Positions 41,680 to 52,352 of a DNA stretch of 64,000 nt are shown piece after piece. Position 1 is the stretch's first letter, and each line of letters opens with the position of its first letter. The notes below the pieces were generated by a model. The model did not search any database. It worked only from the letters and a program-made list of their open reading frames with translations, and was not told the origin of the DNA. The stretch covers positions 124,001 to 188,000 of the forward strand of contig CACGJH010000001.1 of assembly GCA_902573325.1 (NCBI GenBank), read 5' to 3'. The stretch comes from an uncultured Alphaproteobacteria bacterium. GTDB taxonomy: Bacteria; Pseudomonadota; Alphaproteobacteria; HIMB59; GCA-002718135. The position numbers and the translations under genes are program-made.

Positions 41680-43293
41680 TTATTTCTGATCTTTAATAAT
41701 TAAGTCTGATGCTTTCTCAGCAATCATCATAGTAGGGGCATTCGTATTACCAGATGTTATAGTTGGCATCACAGATGCATCAACAACTCTTAAGTTTTTT
41801 ATTCCTTTTACTTTAAGATTATCACTTACAACTGAATTTTCATCATTGCCCATTTTGCATGTACTTACTGGATGAAAAATAGTATTTGCAAATTTACCAG
41901 CTTCCCTAGCCAGAGATTCATTATCTTTAAATTGTATCCCCGGTCTATATTCTTCAGGTGCATAATTTTTAAATGCCTTTGATTCTAAGACAACTCTTCT
42001 TACAATTTTAATTGATTTTCCTGCAATTTCCCTATCTTCATCAGTAGATAAGTAGTTCATTTTTATTTGAGGATAAATTCTTGTATCTGAAGATTTAATT
42101 TCTATTGAACCTCTACTTGTCGGACGAATATTTGTTATTGTAGGAGTGAATGCTGGAAATTTATGTAGGCTTGCTTTTCCTAATAAATCAGTACTAGCTG
42201 GCGAGATATGAAATTGTAGATTAGGGTTTTCTAAATACGAATCACTTTTAACAAACCCACACAAATAACTTGCTCCAACTGTTAAGGGTCCTTTTTTATA
42301 AATTAAATAATTTAAACCTGTTAAAAATTTTTTTGTAAAACTATGATATATGTCATTTAATGTTTCTAAGTTTTTAATTTTGTACACCGGTCTTAACATT
42401 AAATGATCAGTTAAATTTTCCCCAACACAATTAATTTCTTTTACAATACTAATATTATGTTCATTTAACAGTTTACCTGGACCAATACCCGAGGCTTGTA
42501 AAATGTGAGGAGATCCAATTGTTCCTGCAGACAATAAAACTTCTTTATTTACAGAATATGAAAATTCTTGGTTTCCTGTCCATACATTTACATTTTTAAC
42601 TTTGAAGTTTTCAAAGGTTAAATTTTTAACATGTGCCTTAGTTATAATTTTTAAATTTTTTCTATTTTTGATAGGATTTAAGAAAGCAACTGCAGCACTA
42701 CATCTATACCCTTTATCAATTGTCATAGGAAAATAACCCATTCCTTCGTTATCACCATCATTGAAGTCATTATTTTTTTTATAACCAAACTCTTGAGACG
42801 CTTCCAAAAATAAATCTAATAATTTAAAATTTGATCTTATTTTTTCTACTTTGATAGGTCCGTCAGTACCATGAAATTCACTCTTAGAGATTCTGTAATC
42901 TTCAGATTTTTTGAAATATGGTAATACGTCCTCCCATGACCAACCAATGTTACCTAATTGTCTCCAGTAATTGTAGTCATTTGCATGTCCTCTTATATAT
43001 AGCATTCCGTTAATTGATGAACTACCTCCCAATGTTTTTCCTCTTGGAATAAGCATTTTTCTATTATTACAAAATTCTTCCTCTTCAGTTGTGAAGCACC
43101 AATCAGTTTTTGGATTATGCATTGTTTTAAAATAACCACCTGGAATATGTATCCAAGGATTAGTGTCTTTTCCTCCAGCTTCAATTAAAAGTACTTTAAT
43201 GTTTTCATTTTCAGTAAGTCTATTTGCTAATATACAACCAGCTGTTCCAGCACCAATAATAATATAATCAAAGCTTTCATTCATAGTTTGCAA
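41680..43293 (-). CDS. GMC-family FAD-dependent alcohol dehydrogenase (choline dehydrogenase-like)
   Basis: DYIIIGAGTAGCILANRL; PRGKTLGGSSSINGMLYIRG; HPVSTCKMG. Confidence 0.9.
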   Translation of the reverse strand: MQTMNESFDYIIIGAGTAGCILANRLTENENIKVLLIEAGGKDTNPWIHIPGGYFKTMHNPKTDWCFTTEEEEFCNNRKMLIPRGKTLGGSSSINGMLYIRGHANDYNYWRQLGNIGWSWEDVLPYFKKSEDYRISKSEFHGTDGPIKVEKIRSNFKLLDLFLEASQEFGYKKNNDFNDGDNEGMGYFPMTIDKGYRCSAAVAFLNPIKNRKNLKIITKAHVKNLTFENFKVKNVNVWTGNQEFSYSVNKEVLLSAGTIGSPHILQASGIGPGKLLNEHNISIVKEINCVGENLTDHLMLRPVYKIKNLETLNDIYHSFTKKFLTGLNYLIYKKGPLTVGASYLCGFVKSDSYLENPNLQFHISPASTDLLGKASLHKFPAFTPTITNIRPTSRGSIEIKSSDTRIYPQIKMNYLSTDEDREIAGKSIKIVRRVVLESKAFKNYAPEEYRPGIQFKDNESLAREAGKFANTIFHPVSTCKMGNDENSVVSDNLKVKGIKNLRVVDASVMPTITSGNTNAPTMMIAEKASDLIIKDQK

Positions 43294-43365
43294 GAAATTT
43301 TAATTATTAAGTATATATTTGTTAAATTATTATGTAACTAACTTTAAACAATTATAATTTCATTA

Positions 43366-44277
43366 GTGGATATATTAATTTTAATACTTGGCTTAGCAAT
43401 TCTAGTTGTTGGAGCTGAAATTTTAATAAGAGGATCGGTTAGTTTTGGAAAAAAACTAAATATTTCTCTTTTTGCCATAGGTGTTGTAATAGTTGCAGCA
43501 GGTACTTCTCTTCCCGAACTTGCAAGTAGTATTAACGCAGTCTTAAATAATCACTCAGATTTAGCCTTAGGTGCTGTTGTAGGAAGTAATATAGCAAATC
43601 TAATCTTAGTCATGGCAGCAACAACGATTATTGTACCTATAACAAACATTACCAATAACCAAATTAATCAGGCATGGATCAATATAGCTCTAGGTATTTG
43701 TTTGATAATTATGAGTTATTTTTATTTTAATTATTTATTTGGAATTATATCTCTAATAGCCTTGACTTTGATAATGTACTTTCAAATTAAAAAAGGATCT
43801 ATACTTGTTGATGATATAGATAAGGATGAATATTCAATATTTATTTCATTAATATTAATAATTTTTGGAATTATATTTTTAATTTATGGTTCAGATTTAT
43901 TTGTAAATTCTGCAATCATTTTGGCTAAAAAATTACAAGTTTCAGAAGCAGCGATAGGACTTTCGTTAATAGCTTTTGGAACTTCTCTACCTGAGTTGGT
44001 TATTGGCATAATGTCAGCATTAAAAAGAAAAGTAGATTTTGCATTAGGAAATATTTTAGGTTCAAACATTTATAATGTTCTCGGTGTTTTAGGTATAAGT
44101 TCGTTTTTTGGAAATTTTGGAATGCCAGAAATTTTAGCAACACAGGATTTATATTTTATGCTTTTGATTACCTTTGTTATTTTAATTTTTATGTTCATTT
44201 TTAAAAAGCTTGGTAGGTTATATGGAAGTGTGGGTCTAATGTTATATTTAGGCTATATTTATTATATTTTTATCTAA
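43366..44277 (+). CDS. Calcium/sodium antiporter (CaCA family), GTG start
   Basis: Two alpha repeats: AAGTSLPELASSI...GAVVGSNIANL and AFGTSLPELVIGI...GNILGSNIYNVL. Confidence 0.9.
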   Translation: MDILILILGLAILVVGAEILIRGSVSFGKKLNISLFAIGVVIVAAGTSLPELASSINAVLNNHSDLALGAVVGSNIANLILVMAATTIIVPITNITNNQINQAWINIALGICLIIMSYFYFNYLFGIISLIALTLIMYFQIKKGSILVDDIDKDEYSIFISLILIIFGIIFLIYGSDLFVNSAIILAKKLQVSEAAIGLSLIAFGTSLPELVIGIMSALKRKVDFALGNILGSNIYNVLGVLGISSFFGNFGMPEILATQDLYFMLLITFVILIFMFIFKKLGRLYGSVGLMLYLGYIYYIFI

Positions 44278-44283
44278 CAAAAT

Positions 44284-45087
44284 ATGAATTTAAATAACAC
44301 AGAAGTTGTTTTAGATATTTTAAATATTGCCATAGATGCAGGTAAAGAAATATTAAAAGTATACAAAAAAAATTTTAACGTAGATTTAAAAGAAGATAAT
44401 TCACCAATCACAGAAGCAGACATTAATTCTAATAATCTCATTAAAAAAAGATTGATAGAAATAGAAAAAAATATTCCCATTCTAACTGAAGAAAGTTTAG
44501 TCAATTGGGATACAAGAAAAGTATGGAAAAAATATTGGCTTATTGATCCACTTGATGGAACTAAAGAATTTGTAAATAGAAATGGTGAATTTACTGTAAA
44601 TATTTCATTAATTGAAAATAATTTACCCATTTTTGGAGTTATCTATGCGCCAGAGAAATCTTTATTGTATTATGGAATAAAAAATAATGGTTCCTACAAA
44701 TTGATTACTCAAGATAATATAAATACACTTAGCGAATTTAAAAAAATCAATATTAATAATAATACCACTTCAAATATTAAAATTATTGGAAGCCGTTCAC
44801 ATTCAAATAAAGATTTTCAAATTTGGATTGAGAAAAATTTTTCACAATATGAGGTTATTTCAATTGGGAGCTCATTAAAGCTTTGTTTATTAGCAGAAGG
44901 AACTGCAGATATTTATCCTAGATTAGGCCCAACCTCTGAATGGGATATTGCAGCAGGCCATATTATTTTAGAGGAAGCTGGTGGTAAATTAAAATCATTT
45001 GATAATACAGACATTTTGTACAATACTAAGGAGAATATAATTAATCCAAATTTTTTAGCTTACGGGAATGTTTCTAAACTAAATTAA
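44284..45087 (+). CDS. cysQ: 3'(2'),5'-bisphosphate nucleotidase CysQ
   Basis: [12 protein letters not shown]-type motif ([23 protein letters not shown]); SEWDIAAGH; next to cysD. Confidence 0.9.
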   Translation: MNLNNTEVVLDILNIAIDAGKEILKVYKKNFNVDLKEDNSPITEADINSNNLIKKRLIEIEKNIPILTEESLVNWDTRKVWKKYWLIDPLDGTKEFVNRNGEFTVNISLIENNLPIFGVIYAPEKSLLYYGIKNNGSYKLITQDNINTLSEFKKININNNTTSNIKIIGSRSHSNKDFQIWIEKNFSQYEVISIGSSLKLCLLAEGTADIYPRLGPTSEWDIAAGHIILEEAGGKLKSFDNTDILYNTKENIINPNFLAYGNVSKLN

Positions 45088-45088
45088 T

Positions 45089-45988
45089 ATGAAACTATCA
45101 CATATAGATAAACTAGAGTCTGAAAGTATACATATAATAAGAGAGGTTGCGTCGGCATTTGACAATCCTGTAATGCTCTATTCAATTGGTAAAGACTCAT
45201 CAGTAATGCTTCATTTGGCCCAAAAAGCATTTTATCCAAGCAAAATTCCTTTCAAGTTAATGCATATTGACACAACTTGGAAATTTAAGGAAATGATAAA
45301 CTTTAGAGATGAAACTGCTAAGAAGTATAATTTAGACTTATTAGTTCATATTAACAAAGAAGGAGTTGCAAACAATATAAATCCTATTTCTAGTGGCTCA
45401 AAAATCCATACAGATGTAATGAAAACACAGTCATTAATTCAAGCATTAGATAAATATAAATTTGATGCTGCATTTGGCGGTGCGAGAAGGGACGAAGAAA
45501 AATCACGAGCTAAAGAAAGAATTTTTTCATTCAGAGATAAAAAACATCGTTGGGATCCAAAAAATCAAAAACCAGAGCTTTGGAATTTGTTCAATACTAA
45601 TATAGATAAAGGTGAAAGTGTTAGAGTTTTTCCATTATCCAATTGGACAGAAATAGATATTTGGCAATACATTTATCAGGAAAACATTCAACTTGTCCCG
45701 TTATATTTTTCCAAAATAAGATCAATTATTAGAAGAAATGATATGATGATTATGGTTGATGATGATCGTTTAAAAATTAAAGAAAATGAAAAAATAGAAC
45801 AAAAAAAAGTAAGATTTAGAACATTGGGTTGTTATCCATTAACTGCCGCTGTGGAGTCTGATGCAACTACTGTTGAAGAAATCATCATTGAATTACTAGA
45901 GTCAAAATATTCAGAAAGACAAGGAAGACTAATTGATAATGATCAAATTGGATCTATGGAGAAAAAAAAACAAGAAGGTTATTTTTAA
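45089..45988 (+). CDS. cysD: Sulfate adenylyltransferase subunit 2
   Basis: [56 protein letters not shown]. Confidence 0.96.
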   Translation: MKLSHIDKLESESIHIIREVASAFDNPVMLYSIGKDSSVMLHLAQKAFYPSKIPFKLMHIDTTWKFKEMINFRDETAKKYNLDLLVHINKEGVANNINPISSGSKIHTDVMKTQSLIQALDKYKFDAAFGGARRDEEKSRAKERIFSFRDKKHRWDPKNQKPELWNLFNTNIDKGESVRVFPLSNWTEIDIWQYIYQENIQLVPLYFSKIRSIIRRNDMMIMVDDDRLKIKENEKIEQKKVRFRTLGCYPLTAAVESDATTVEEIIIELLESKYSERQGRLIDNDQIGSMEKKKQEGYF

Positions 45989-47862
45989 TGGACATAGAAA
46001 CTTTTTTTCAAAATCAAAATAATAAAAAACAATTAAAAATTTTAACTTGTGGTTCTGTAGATGATGGTAAATCAACACTTATTGGCAGACTATTATTTGA
46101 TTCAAAAAATATTTATAGTGATCAGTTAAGTCAAACTAAGATTGAAAGTGAAAAGTATGGCACACAAGGTAAGCAAATTGATTTAGCATTATTAATTGAT
46201 GGCTTACAAGCTGAAAGAGAGCAGGGAATAACTATAGATGTTGCTTATCGTTATTTTGAGACTAAAAAATGTAAATTTATTATTGCTGATACTCCTGGCC
46301 ATGAGGAATACACACGCAATATGGTTACAGGAGCATCGAACTCAGATGTTGGAATTATATTAGTTGACGCAACTAAAGGTATTCTTGATCAAACTAAAAG
46401 ACACACATTCATTTTATCTCTTCTTGGAATTGAAAATATTATAGTTGCAGTAAATAAAATGGATTTAATCAATTATGATGAAAAAAAATTTAAAGATATA
46501 ATTTCTTCTTTTAAAAAATTTTCCAGTGAATTTAATTTTAATTTACAAAAGTTTATTCCAATATCTGCATTAGTTGGTGATAATGTATTTCAAAAAAATT
46601 CAAACATAACTTGGTATAATGAAAAATCTTTAATAGATGAACTTGAAGAAATTAGTCTAAATGAACCTATAGAAGAAGAAATTTTTTCATTACCGGTTCA
46701 ATTTGTTAATAGATCAAGCTCTGACTTTAGAGGATATAGCGGTACAATCACTTCAGGAAAAATAAAAGTTAATGATGAGGTGCAGGTTTTTTCAAGCAAA
46801 GAGAAAATTAAAATTATTAAAATATTAACTCCAAAAGGAGAGAGTGACTTTGCCATTAAAGGGCAAGCGGTAACACTAACATTAGATAAAGAAGTTGATA
46901 TTTCTAGAGGTGATTTATTATGCTCTGTTAAAAATCATAATTATTTTTTATCTGATCAATTTGCATCCCATATTATTTGGATGAATAAAGAACAAATGAT
47001 ACCTGAAAGAAATTATATTTTTAAATTTATAAACTTTCAAACAATAGGAAAAATTACAGATTTAGTTCATAAAATAAATATTAATTCATTCGAAAAAATT
47101 GCTTCAAAATTTTTAAACCTGAATGAAATTGGATATGCCAAAGTTGCTTTAAATAAAAATACAATTTTTAATGCCTATAAAAATAACAAAAAATTAGGAA
47201 GTTTCGTAATAATTGACCAATTCAATAATCAAACTGTAGGTGCAGGTGTTATTGAGCATGAGCTGAGAAGAGCATCAAATATTTCATGGCATCAAATGTC
47301 AATAAATAAAAATTTACGATCCTCTATTAACGGACAAAAGCCATGTATTTTATGGTTTACAGGATTATCAGGGTCAGGCAAATCTACTATAGCTAATATA
47401 ATCGAGCAAAAGTTGCACAAACTAGGAAAGCATACTTACTTATTAGACGGTGACAATGTTAGACATGGATTAAATAAAGATTTAGGGTTTACTGATGTAG
47501 ATCGTGTTGAAAATATAAGGAGAATTTCAGAAGTATCCAGATTAATGGTTGATGCTGGACTAATAACAATTGTTTCTTTTATTTCACCTTTTAAATCTGA
47601 AAGAAAAATGGCTCGTGGATTAGTAGAGATTGATGAATTTATAGAAATATATGTTGATACCTCAATTGAGGAGTGTGAAAAAAGAGATCCAAAAGGTTTG
47701 TATAAAAAAGCTAGATCTGGCAAATTAAAAAATTTTACAGGGATTGACTCTAATTATGAAATACCGTCATCACCAGAAATTATTTTGGAAACAAAAATAA
47801 AATCTGCAGAAGAATTAGCAGATGAGGTGATCCTTTATTTAAAACAATATAATAAAATTTAA
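45988..47862 (+). CDS. cysNC: Bifunctional sulfate adenylyltransferase subunit 1 / APS kinase
   Basis: GTPase ([28 protein letters not shown]) fused to APS kinase ([31 protein letters not shown]). Confidence 0.96.
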   Translation: MDIETFFQNQNNKKQLKILTCGSVDDGKSTLIGRLLFDSKNIYSDQLSQTKIESEKYGTQGKQIDLALLIDGLQAEREQGITIDVAYRYFETKKCKFIIADTPGHEEYTRNMVTGASNSDVGIILVDATKGILDQTKRHTFILSLLGIENIIVAVNKMDLINYDEKKFKDIISSFKKFSSEFNFNLQKFIPISALVGDNVFQKNSNITWYNEKSLIDELEEISLNEPIEEEIFSLPVQFVNRSSSDFRGYSGTITSGKIKVNDEVQVFSSKEKIKIIKILTPKGESDFAIKGQAVTLTLDKEVDISRGDLLCSVKNHNYFLSDQFASHIIWMNKEQMIPERNYIFKFINFQTIGKITDLVHKININSFEKIASKFLNLNEIGYAKVALNKNTIFNAYKNNKKLGSFVIIDQFNNQTVGAGVIEHELRRASNISWHQMSINKNLRSSINGQKPCILWFTGLSGSGKSTIANIIEQKLHKLGKHTYLLDGDNVRHGLNKDLGFTDVDRVENIRRISEVSRLMVDAGLITIVSFISPFKSERKMARGLVEIDEFIEIYVDTSIEECEKRDPKGLYKKARSGKLKNFTGIDSNYEIPSSPEIILETKIKSAEELADEVILYLKQYNKI

Positions 47863-49181
47863 TTTTTTAATTTTGAAGCTGGTTTTCCATACTCAATATT
47901 AAGACCACCATATCTTCTCACTCTAACATTGCATTGTTCAGCATGACCAATAAATCCTTCAAGGTGTGAGAGTCTAGATCCATATTCTCCAATAAGTGTA
48001 GCTGCTTCATCGGTCATAATCTTTTGATAAGTATGGGTTTTAATAAACTTACCAACCCACAAACCACCAGTATATCTACCAGCTTTTTTAGTAGGAAGAG
48101 TATGATTAGTGCCTATGACTTTATCCCCATTAGCAACATTAGTTCTAGCACCCAAAAATAAAGCTCCATAAGATGTCATATTTTCTAAAAACCAATCATC
48201 TTTTTTTGTCATAACCTGAACGTGCTCTGAAGCTATTTCATTTGCTTTAGATAACATCTCCTCATAGGTATTACATAAAATTATTTCTCCATAATCTCTC
48301 CAGCTAGTGCTTGCTGTTTCTTTAGTAGGTAAGATTTCTAAAATTCTATCAATTTCTTTAAATGTTTCTTCTGCAAGTTTTCGTGAGTTTGTTATCATGA
48401 CAGCAGGAGAATTATATCCATGTTCTGCTTGTCCTAATAAGTCTGTTGCACATATTTCACCGTCAACAGTTTCATCTGCAATAACCATTGTTTCAGTTGG
48501 ACCAGCAAATAAATCGATACCAACTTTGCCATACAATTGTCTTTTTGCTTCAGCAACAAATGCATTACCAGGTCCAACAAGCATATCTACAGGTTTAATT
48601 GTTTCTGTACCAATAGCCATAGCACCAACTCCTTGCATTCCTCCCAAAACATAAATTTCGTGAGCACCGCCCATTTTCATTGCCGTAACGACAGCTGGAT
48701 TTGGCTTACCTTTAAAAGGTGGGGTAGTGGCAACAATTCTTGGAACCCCGGCAACAGAGGCAGTCACAACTGACATATGCGCAGAAGCTACCATTGGGAA
48801 TTTTCCAGCAGGCACATAACATCCAACTGCTTGTACTGGTATATTTTTATGACCAAGAATCACACCTGGATGCGTTTCTACTTCTAACTCACTTAAAGTT
48901 TTAAGTTGTGCTTCCGCAAATGATCGCACTTGTTTTTGAGCAAATTTAATATCTTCTTTGTCATCATCAGAGACTTCACTCATTAATTTATTAATTTGAT
49001 CTTCACTTAATCTAAAACTATCTGGAGAATAGTTATCAAATTTTTGAGATAACTCTCTAATATGTTTATCGCCTTCTGATTCAATTTTACTTAACGTTTC
49101 CTCAACAATTTTTTTTACTTTATCATTATCTTCAATTCTTTGTTTTTCGTCTAAACCTTTTTTTAAATATTCTATTGCCAT
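47859..49181 (-). CDS. Histidinol dehydrogenase-family protein, candidate sulfopropanediol 3-dehydrogenase (HpsN-like)
   Basis: VPGGKA-like region replaced by [36 protein letters not shown]; 2 bp from the SnoaL-like gene, no his genes nearby. Confidence 0.8.
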   Translation of the reverse strand: MAIEYLKKGLDEKQRIEDNDKVKKIVEETLSKIESEGDKHIRELSQKFDNYSPDSFRLSEDQINKLMSEVSDDDKEDIKFAQKQVRSFAEAQLKTLSELEVETHPGVILGHKNIPVQAVGCYVPAGKFPMVASAHMSVVTASVAGVPRIVATTPPFKGKPNPAVVTAMKMGGAHEIYVLGGMQGVGAMAIGTETIKPVDMLVGPGNAFVAEAKRQLYGKVGIDLFAGPTETMVIADETVDGEICATDLLGQAEHGYNSPAVMITNSRKLAEETFKEIDRILEILPTKETASTSWRDYGEIILCNTYEEMLSKANEIASEHVQVMTKKDDWFLENMTSYGALFLGARTNVANGDKVIGTNHTLPTKKAGRYTGGLWVGKFIKTHTYQKIMTDEAATLIGEYGSRLSHLEGFIGHAEQCNVRVRRYGGLNIEYGKPASKLKN

Positions 49182-49183
49182 AA

Positions 49184-50281
49184 TTATTTTTTATGAATTA
49201 ATTTAAAGATATCAATGCCTATTTGATCTAATATGTGTGCTATATCGATTGGTACCCAATTTTCTCTAATTAACCCTTCATGATGTAAATAAAAATCCAT
49301 GACTCTCATTGTTATTTTTTTTTGAGTTGGTTCATATCCTAGCCAATCATTTGATCCATGAACACACTGAATACTATGCCAACCACCAGTCATAGAATAA
49401 TTTCCATCTCCAATTTCAATATAATGACCGATTTTCCAATAATCTCTATCCTTGAACGTAAGTCTAAATGGGAGTTGGTGATGATCAACAAAACCATCTA
49501 AACCTCTAGCTGTACCTATACCACTTGGCCCATACCACATCATTTTTGGGTGCCAATAATCTTGTTGAGGATGATTAATTAATTTTTCTCTTATCTGATC
49601 TTTTGTAAGACCTGGCTCAGTCTCAGGTTTAATATTTAAACTTCTTTGCATGGTTAAATCTTGATTCAAAGATTGAAGAGACAGTTCCTTATCTAAATTT
49701 TGATTATTTTCTCCATCACCTGTGATGGGACTAGGCCACATCCCTTCTACACCAAGAGATTTATTAATGGGCCAATGACCAGCCTGACGAATAAAGTCTA
49801 CAGTATCAATTAATGTGTAAGATTTTATTATTTTATTGTTTGTAATTTGATGCGCTTCACATGTTCGAAGATAAATTGTTTTATTAGTCGGCTTTACACC
49901 TAACCACTCATTTTTAAAAGTTCCAGTTAAATGACTAATAAATGAAACAAAAACTTTATCTCTAAATGAACCACCAATTACTAGATTATTTCTTCTTTCA
50001 AGATCGGGGAATGCCTTTTTTAGAGGTATTAAATATTTATTTTTTATTTCTTCAATTCCATTAATTTCATTAATTGGATGAAAGCCATTAAACTCAGCAT
50101 CTACGTGATATAGATTTTCAAGATTTTTATCTAAATCATCTAAAGAGCACTCGGCAATTTTTTTTAATAAATTTTTGAAATATATTTTGTTTTCAATATT
50201 TATCTTTGGATCAAGATCTAAATGAATTATATTTGAGTTATCTTTCTCACCTGTATCAAAGTTTTGTATTTTATTTGCCAT
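49184..50281 (-). CDS. Two-domain SnoaL/NTF2-like protein (subfamily A)
   Basis: [25 protein letters not shown]...[19 protein letters not shown]; first half aligns with first half of the 53481 product. Confidence 0.8.
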   Translation of the reverse strand: MANKIQNFDTGEKDNSNIIHLDLDPKINIENKIYFKNLLKKIAECSLDDLDKNLENLYHVDAEFNGFHPINEINGIEEIKNKYLIPLKKAFPDLERRNNLVIGGSFRDKVFVSFISHLTGTFKNEWLGVKPTNKTIYLRTCEAHQITNNKIIKSYTLIDTVDFIRQAGHWPINKSLGVEGMWPSPITGDGENNQNLDKELSLQSLNQDLTMQRSLNIKPETEPGLTKDQIREKLINHPQQDYWHPKMMWYGPSGIGTARGLDGFVDHHQLPFRLTFKDRDYWKIGHYIEIGDGNYSMTGGWHSIQCVHGSNDWLGYEPTQKKITMRVMDFYLHHEGLIRENWVPIDIAHILDQIGIDIFKLIHKK

Positions 50282-50319
50282 AATAATTTAATAACACTAT
50301 TGTTAAATAATAATTGATT

Positions 50320-50337
50320 TATTCATTATTTTGAATA
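50320..50337. promoter_or_regulatory. Putative LacI-family operator, site 1
   Basis: TATTCA-TTATTT-TGAATA in the divergent 49184/50373 promoter; overlapping variant TATTCA-N7-TGAATA at 50339-50357. Confidence 0.6.
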
Positions 50338-50372
50338 ATATTCAAAAAAAATGAATAAAAGATCATTACAAT

Positions 50373-51344
50373 ATGTCAATTAATATTACATCTAGATTAG
50401 CTAAATTCGATGAACTTATTCCTAGTAATATACCATTTGTTGAGGGAAAACTAAAAGGTCATCAAGATAGAAAAAATTATTCAGTTATAGGTCCTGGCGT
50501 AAGCGAAGATGCTAAACAAAATGTTAAAATAGCTGAAGAACATGGCTTTAATATTGGTGCGGTAAGCGCTGCGCCGATGAATGGCTCTGGATTACATAGT
50601 CACACAACTGCTGAGGTTTTTATCATTCATTCAGGAGCATGGCGTTTTTATTGGGGTGTTGATGGCACAGAAGGAGAAGTAATACTAAAAAAAGGTGACA
50701 TCGCTTCCTTTCCCACAAACATGTTCAGAGGTTTTCAAAATGTAAGTGATGAAGAAGCTTTAATGTTTGTTGTGTTAGGAGAAAATGATCCAGGTGTTAT
50801 TACTTGGACACCAAAACTTTTAAAAGATGCAAAAGAATCTGGCATGGTATTAATGAATGATAATTCTTTAATCGACACAGAGAAACAGAAAATAACAGAT
50901 GAAACTAAAATTATTCAGCCACTAGAAGATAATGAATTAGAGAGTTTCGATCATTACTCTTCAGAAGACATAGAAAAGTTTGTTATTAGATTTAATGATA
51001 AAGATAAATATTTTGTCGATGATGATCACTATCAATCTAATAAAATTATTAACTACATTGATCAGTTTCAAATTCATGATAAATCTTTTACCCCTAATAT
51101 ACCGCATGCAACAGGTTTTAGCCTTTCACTTCTCAACGGCAAGAGTGCTCATATACATGAATACAAACTGGAGAAATCAGAAGTGTATCATTGTTTATCT
51201 GGTGCATGGGAAATAGATTGTGATGGAAACAGAGTTGTAATTAAAGAAAAAGATACTTTTTCTGTTCCAAAAAATTCACTTCGTTCAATAAGACAGATAA
51301 GTGATCATGATGGTAATTTATTTATAATACGACAAACTAATTAA
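50373..51344 (+). CDS. Two-domain cupin protein
   Basis: First cupin GSGLHSHTTAEVFIIHSGAWRFYWG...KKGDIASFPTNMFRGFQNV; second SAHIHEYKLEKSEVYHCLSGAWEIDCDG...KEKDTFSVPKNSLRSIRQI. Confidence 0.85.
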   Translation: MSINITSRLAKFDELIPSNIPFVEGKLKGHQDRKNYSVIGPGVSEDAKQNVKIAEEHGFNIGAVSAAPMNGSGLHSHTTAEVFIIHSGAWRFYWGVDGTEGEVILKKGDIASFPTNMFRGFQNVSDEEALMFVVLGENDPGVITWTPKLLKDAKESGMVLMNDNSLIDTEKQKITDETKIIQPLEDNELESFDHYSSEDIEKFVIRFNDKDKYFVDDDHYQSNKIINYIDQFQIHDKSFTPNIPHATGFSLSLLNGKSAHIHEYKLEKSEVYHCLSGAWEIDCDGNRVVIKEKDTFSVPKNSLRSIRQISDHDGNLFIIRQTN

Positions 51345-51355
51345 ATATTAATTAT

Positions 51356-52348
51356 ATGAAAGGATTTGATGCCCAATTCAAAGATTTTCCTGATTATATT
51401 TTAAAGATCACATATCAAATTTGGGAAAAAAACGATGTTGAGGCAATAAGAGATTATTATGCTGATACTCCAAATGTAAGTCTCCCCACACCTACAAGAT
51501 CTCCATCTGGGGTAATTTATGGTGCAGACCCAGTAATTGAAAGTACCTATGCTAGTAAAAAACTATTTCCCGATAGAACACTTTTAGGTGAAGATGTAAT
51601 TTGGACAGGAAATGATGATGAAGGATATTTTTCATCGCATCGTATTTTATCAACCTCTACTCATTCTGTTGATGGGATGTATGGGAAAGCAACAGGAAAA
51701 AAACTATATTACCGAACTATCGCTGATTGTGCATGCATTAATAATCAAGTTTATGATGAGTGGCTTGTCAGGGATCAAGGAGCAATTGTGAGACAAATTG
51801 GAATTGACCCCAAGAAATTTGCAAGCAATCTTATTAAAGATGAGGGTGGTCCTGAAAAAGCTAGTAAACCCTTTGATGAAAATACACCTGTTAAATCAAT
51901 TTATAAATCTCCTATATTAGCATCTGGTAACATTGGAGAATTATATGCAAATATCTTAACCTCTATTATGAATATCAATTTAGAGAAAACAATAAATGAT
52001 AGTTATGACAGAGCCATACAGCAATTTCAACCAGGGGGAAATACTCACTATGGTAGAGATGAGGTAATAAAATTTTGGAAACAATTAAGACATGCTTTTC
52101 CTAACGCATTGTTCTCAGTTGAGCACATTGCTTTTACAGAAGAAAAATATGAACCTAAAAAAGCTTCAGTTCGATGGTCTATGGTAGGCAAACATGAAGG
52201 AGATGGTCTTTTTGGGAAAGCCTCTAATTCGAAAATTTATATAATGGGCATTAATCATGTTGAATTTGGAGAAAGAGGTATTAAAAATGAATGGGTTCTC
52301 TATGATGAAACTATGATCTGGAAACAGATTTTATTAAAAACAGGTTAA
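51356..52348 (+). CDS. Two-domain SnoaL/ester cyclase-like protein (subfamily B)
   Basis: MKGFDAQFKDFPDYILKITYQIWEKNDVEAIRDYYA; closely matches N-terminal region of the 54593 product. Confidence 0.8.
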   Translation: MKGFDAQFKDFPDYILKITYQIWEKNDVEAIRDYYADTPNVSLPTPTRSPSGVIYGADPVIESTYASKKLFPDRTLLGEDVIWTGNDDEGYFSSHRILSTSTHSVDGMYGKATGKKLYYRTIADCACINNQVYDEWLVRDQGAIVRQIGIDPKKFASNLIKDEGGPEKASKPFDENTPVKSIYKSPILASGNIGELYANILTSIMNINLEKTINDSYDRAIQQFQPGGNTHYGRDEVIKFWKQLRHAFPNALFSVEHIAFTEEKYEPKKASVRWSMVGKHEGDGLFGKASNSKIYIMGINHVEFGERGIKNEWVLYDETMIWKQILLKTG

Positions 52349-52352
52349 TTTA

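Noticed and set aside
48307-48773. Antisense ORFs within the HisD/HpsN-like gene
   Set aside because: Overlap conserved dehydrogenase sequence; no independent support.
50980-51216. 78-aa ORF in another frame of the bicupin gene
   Set aside because: Fully inside the cupin coding sequence; no domain or start-site support.
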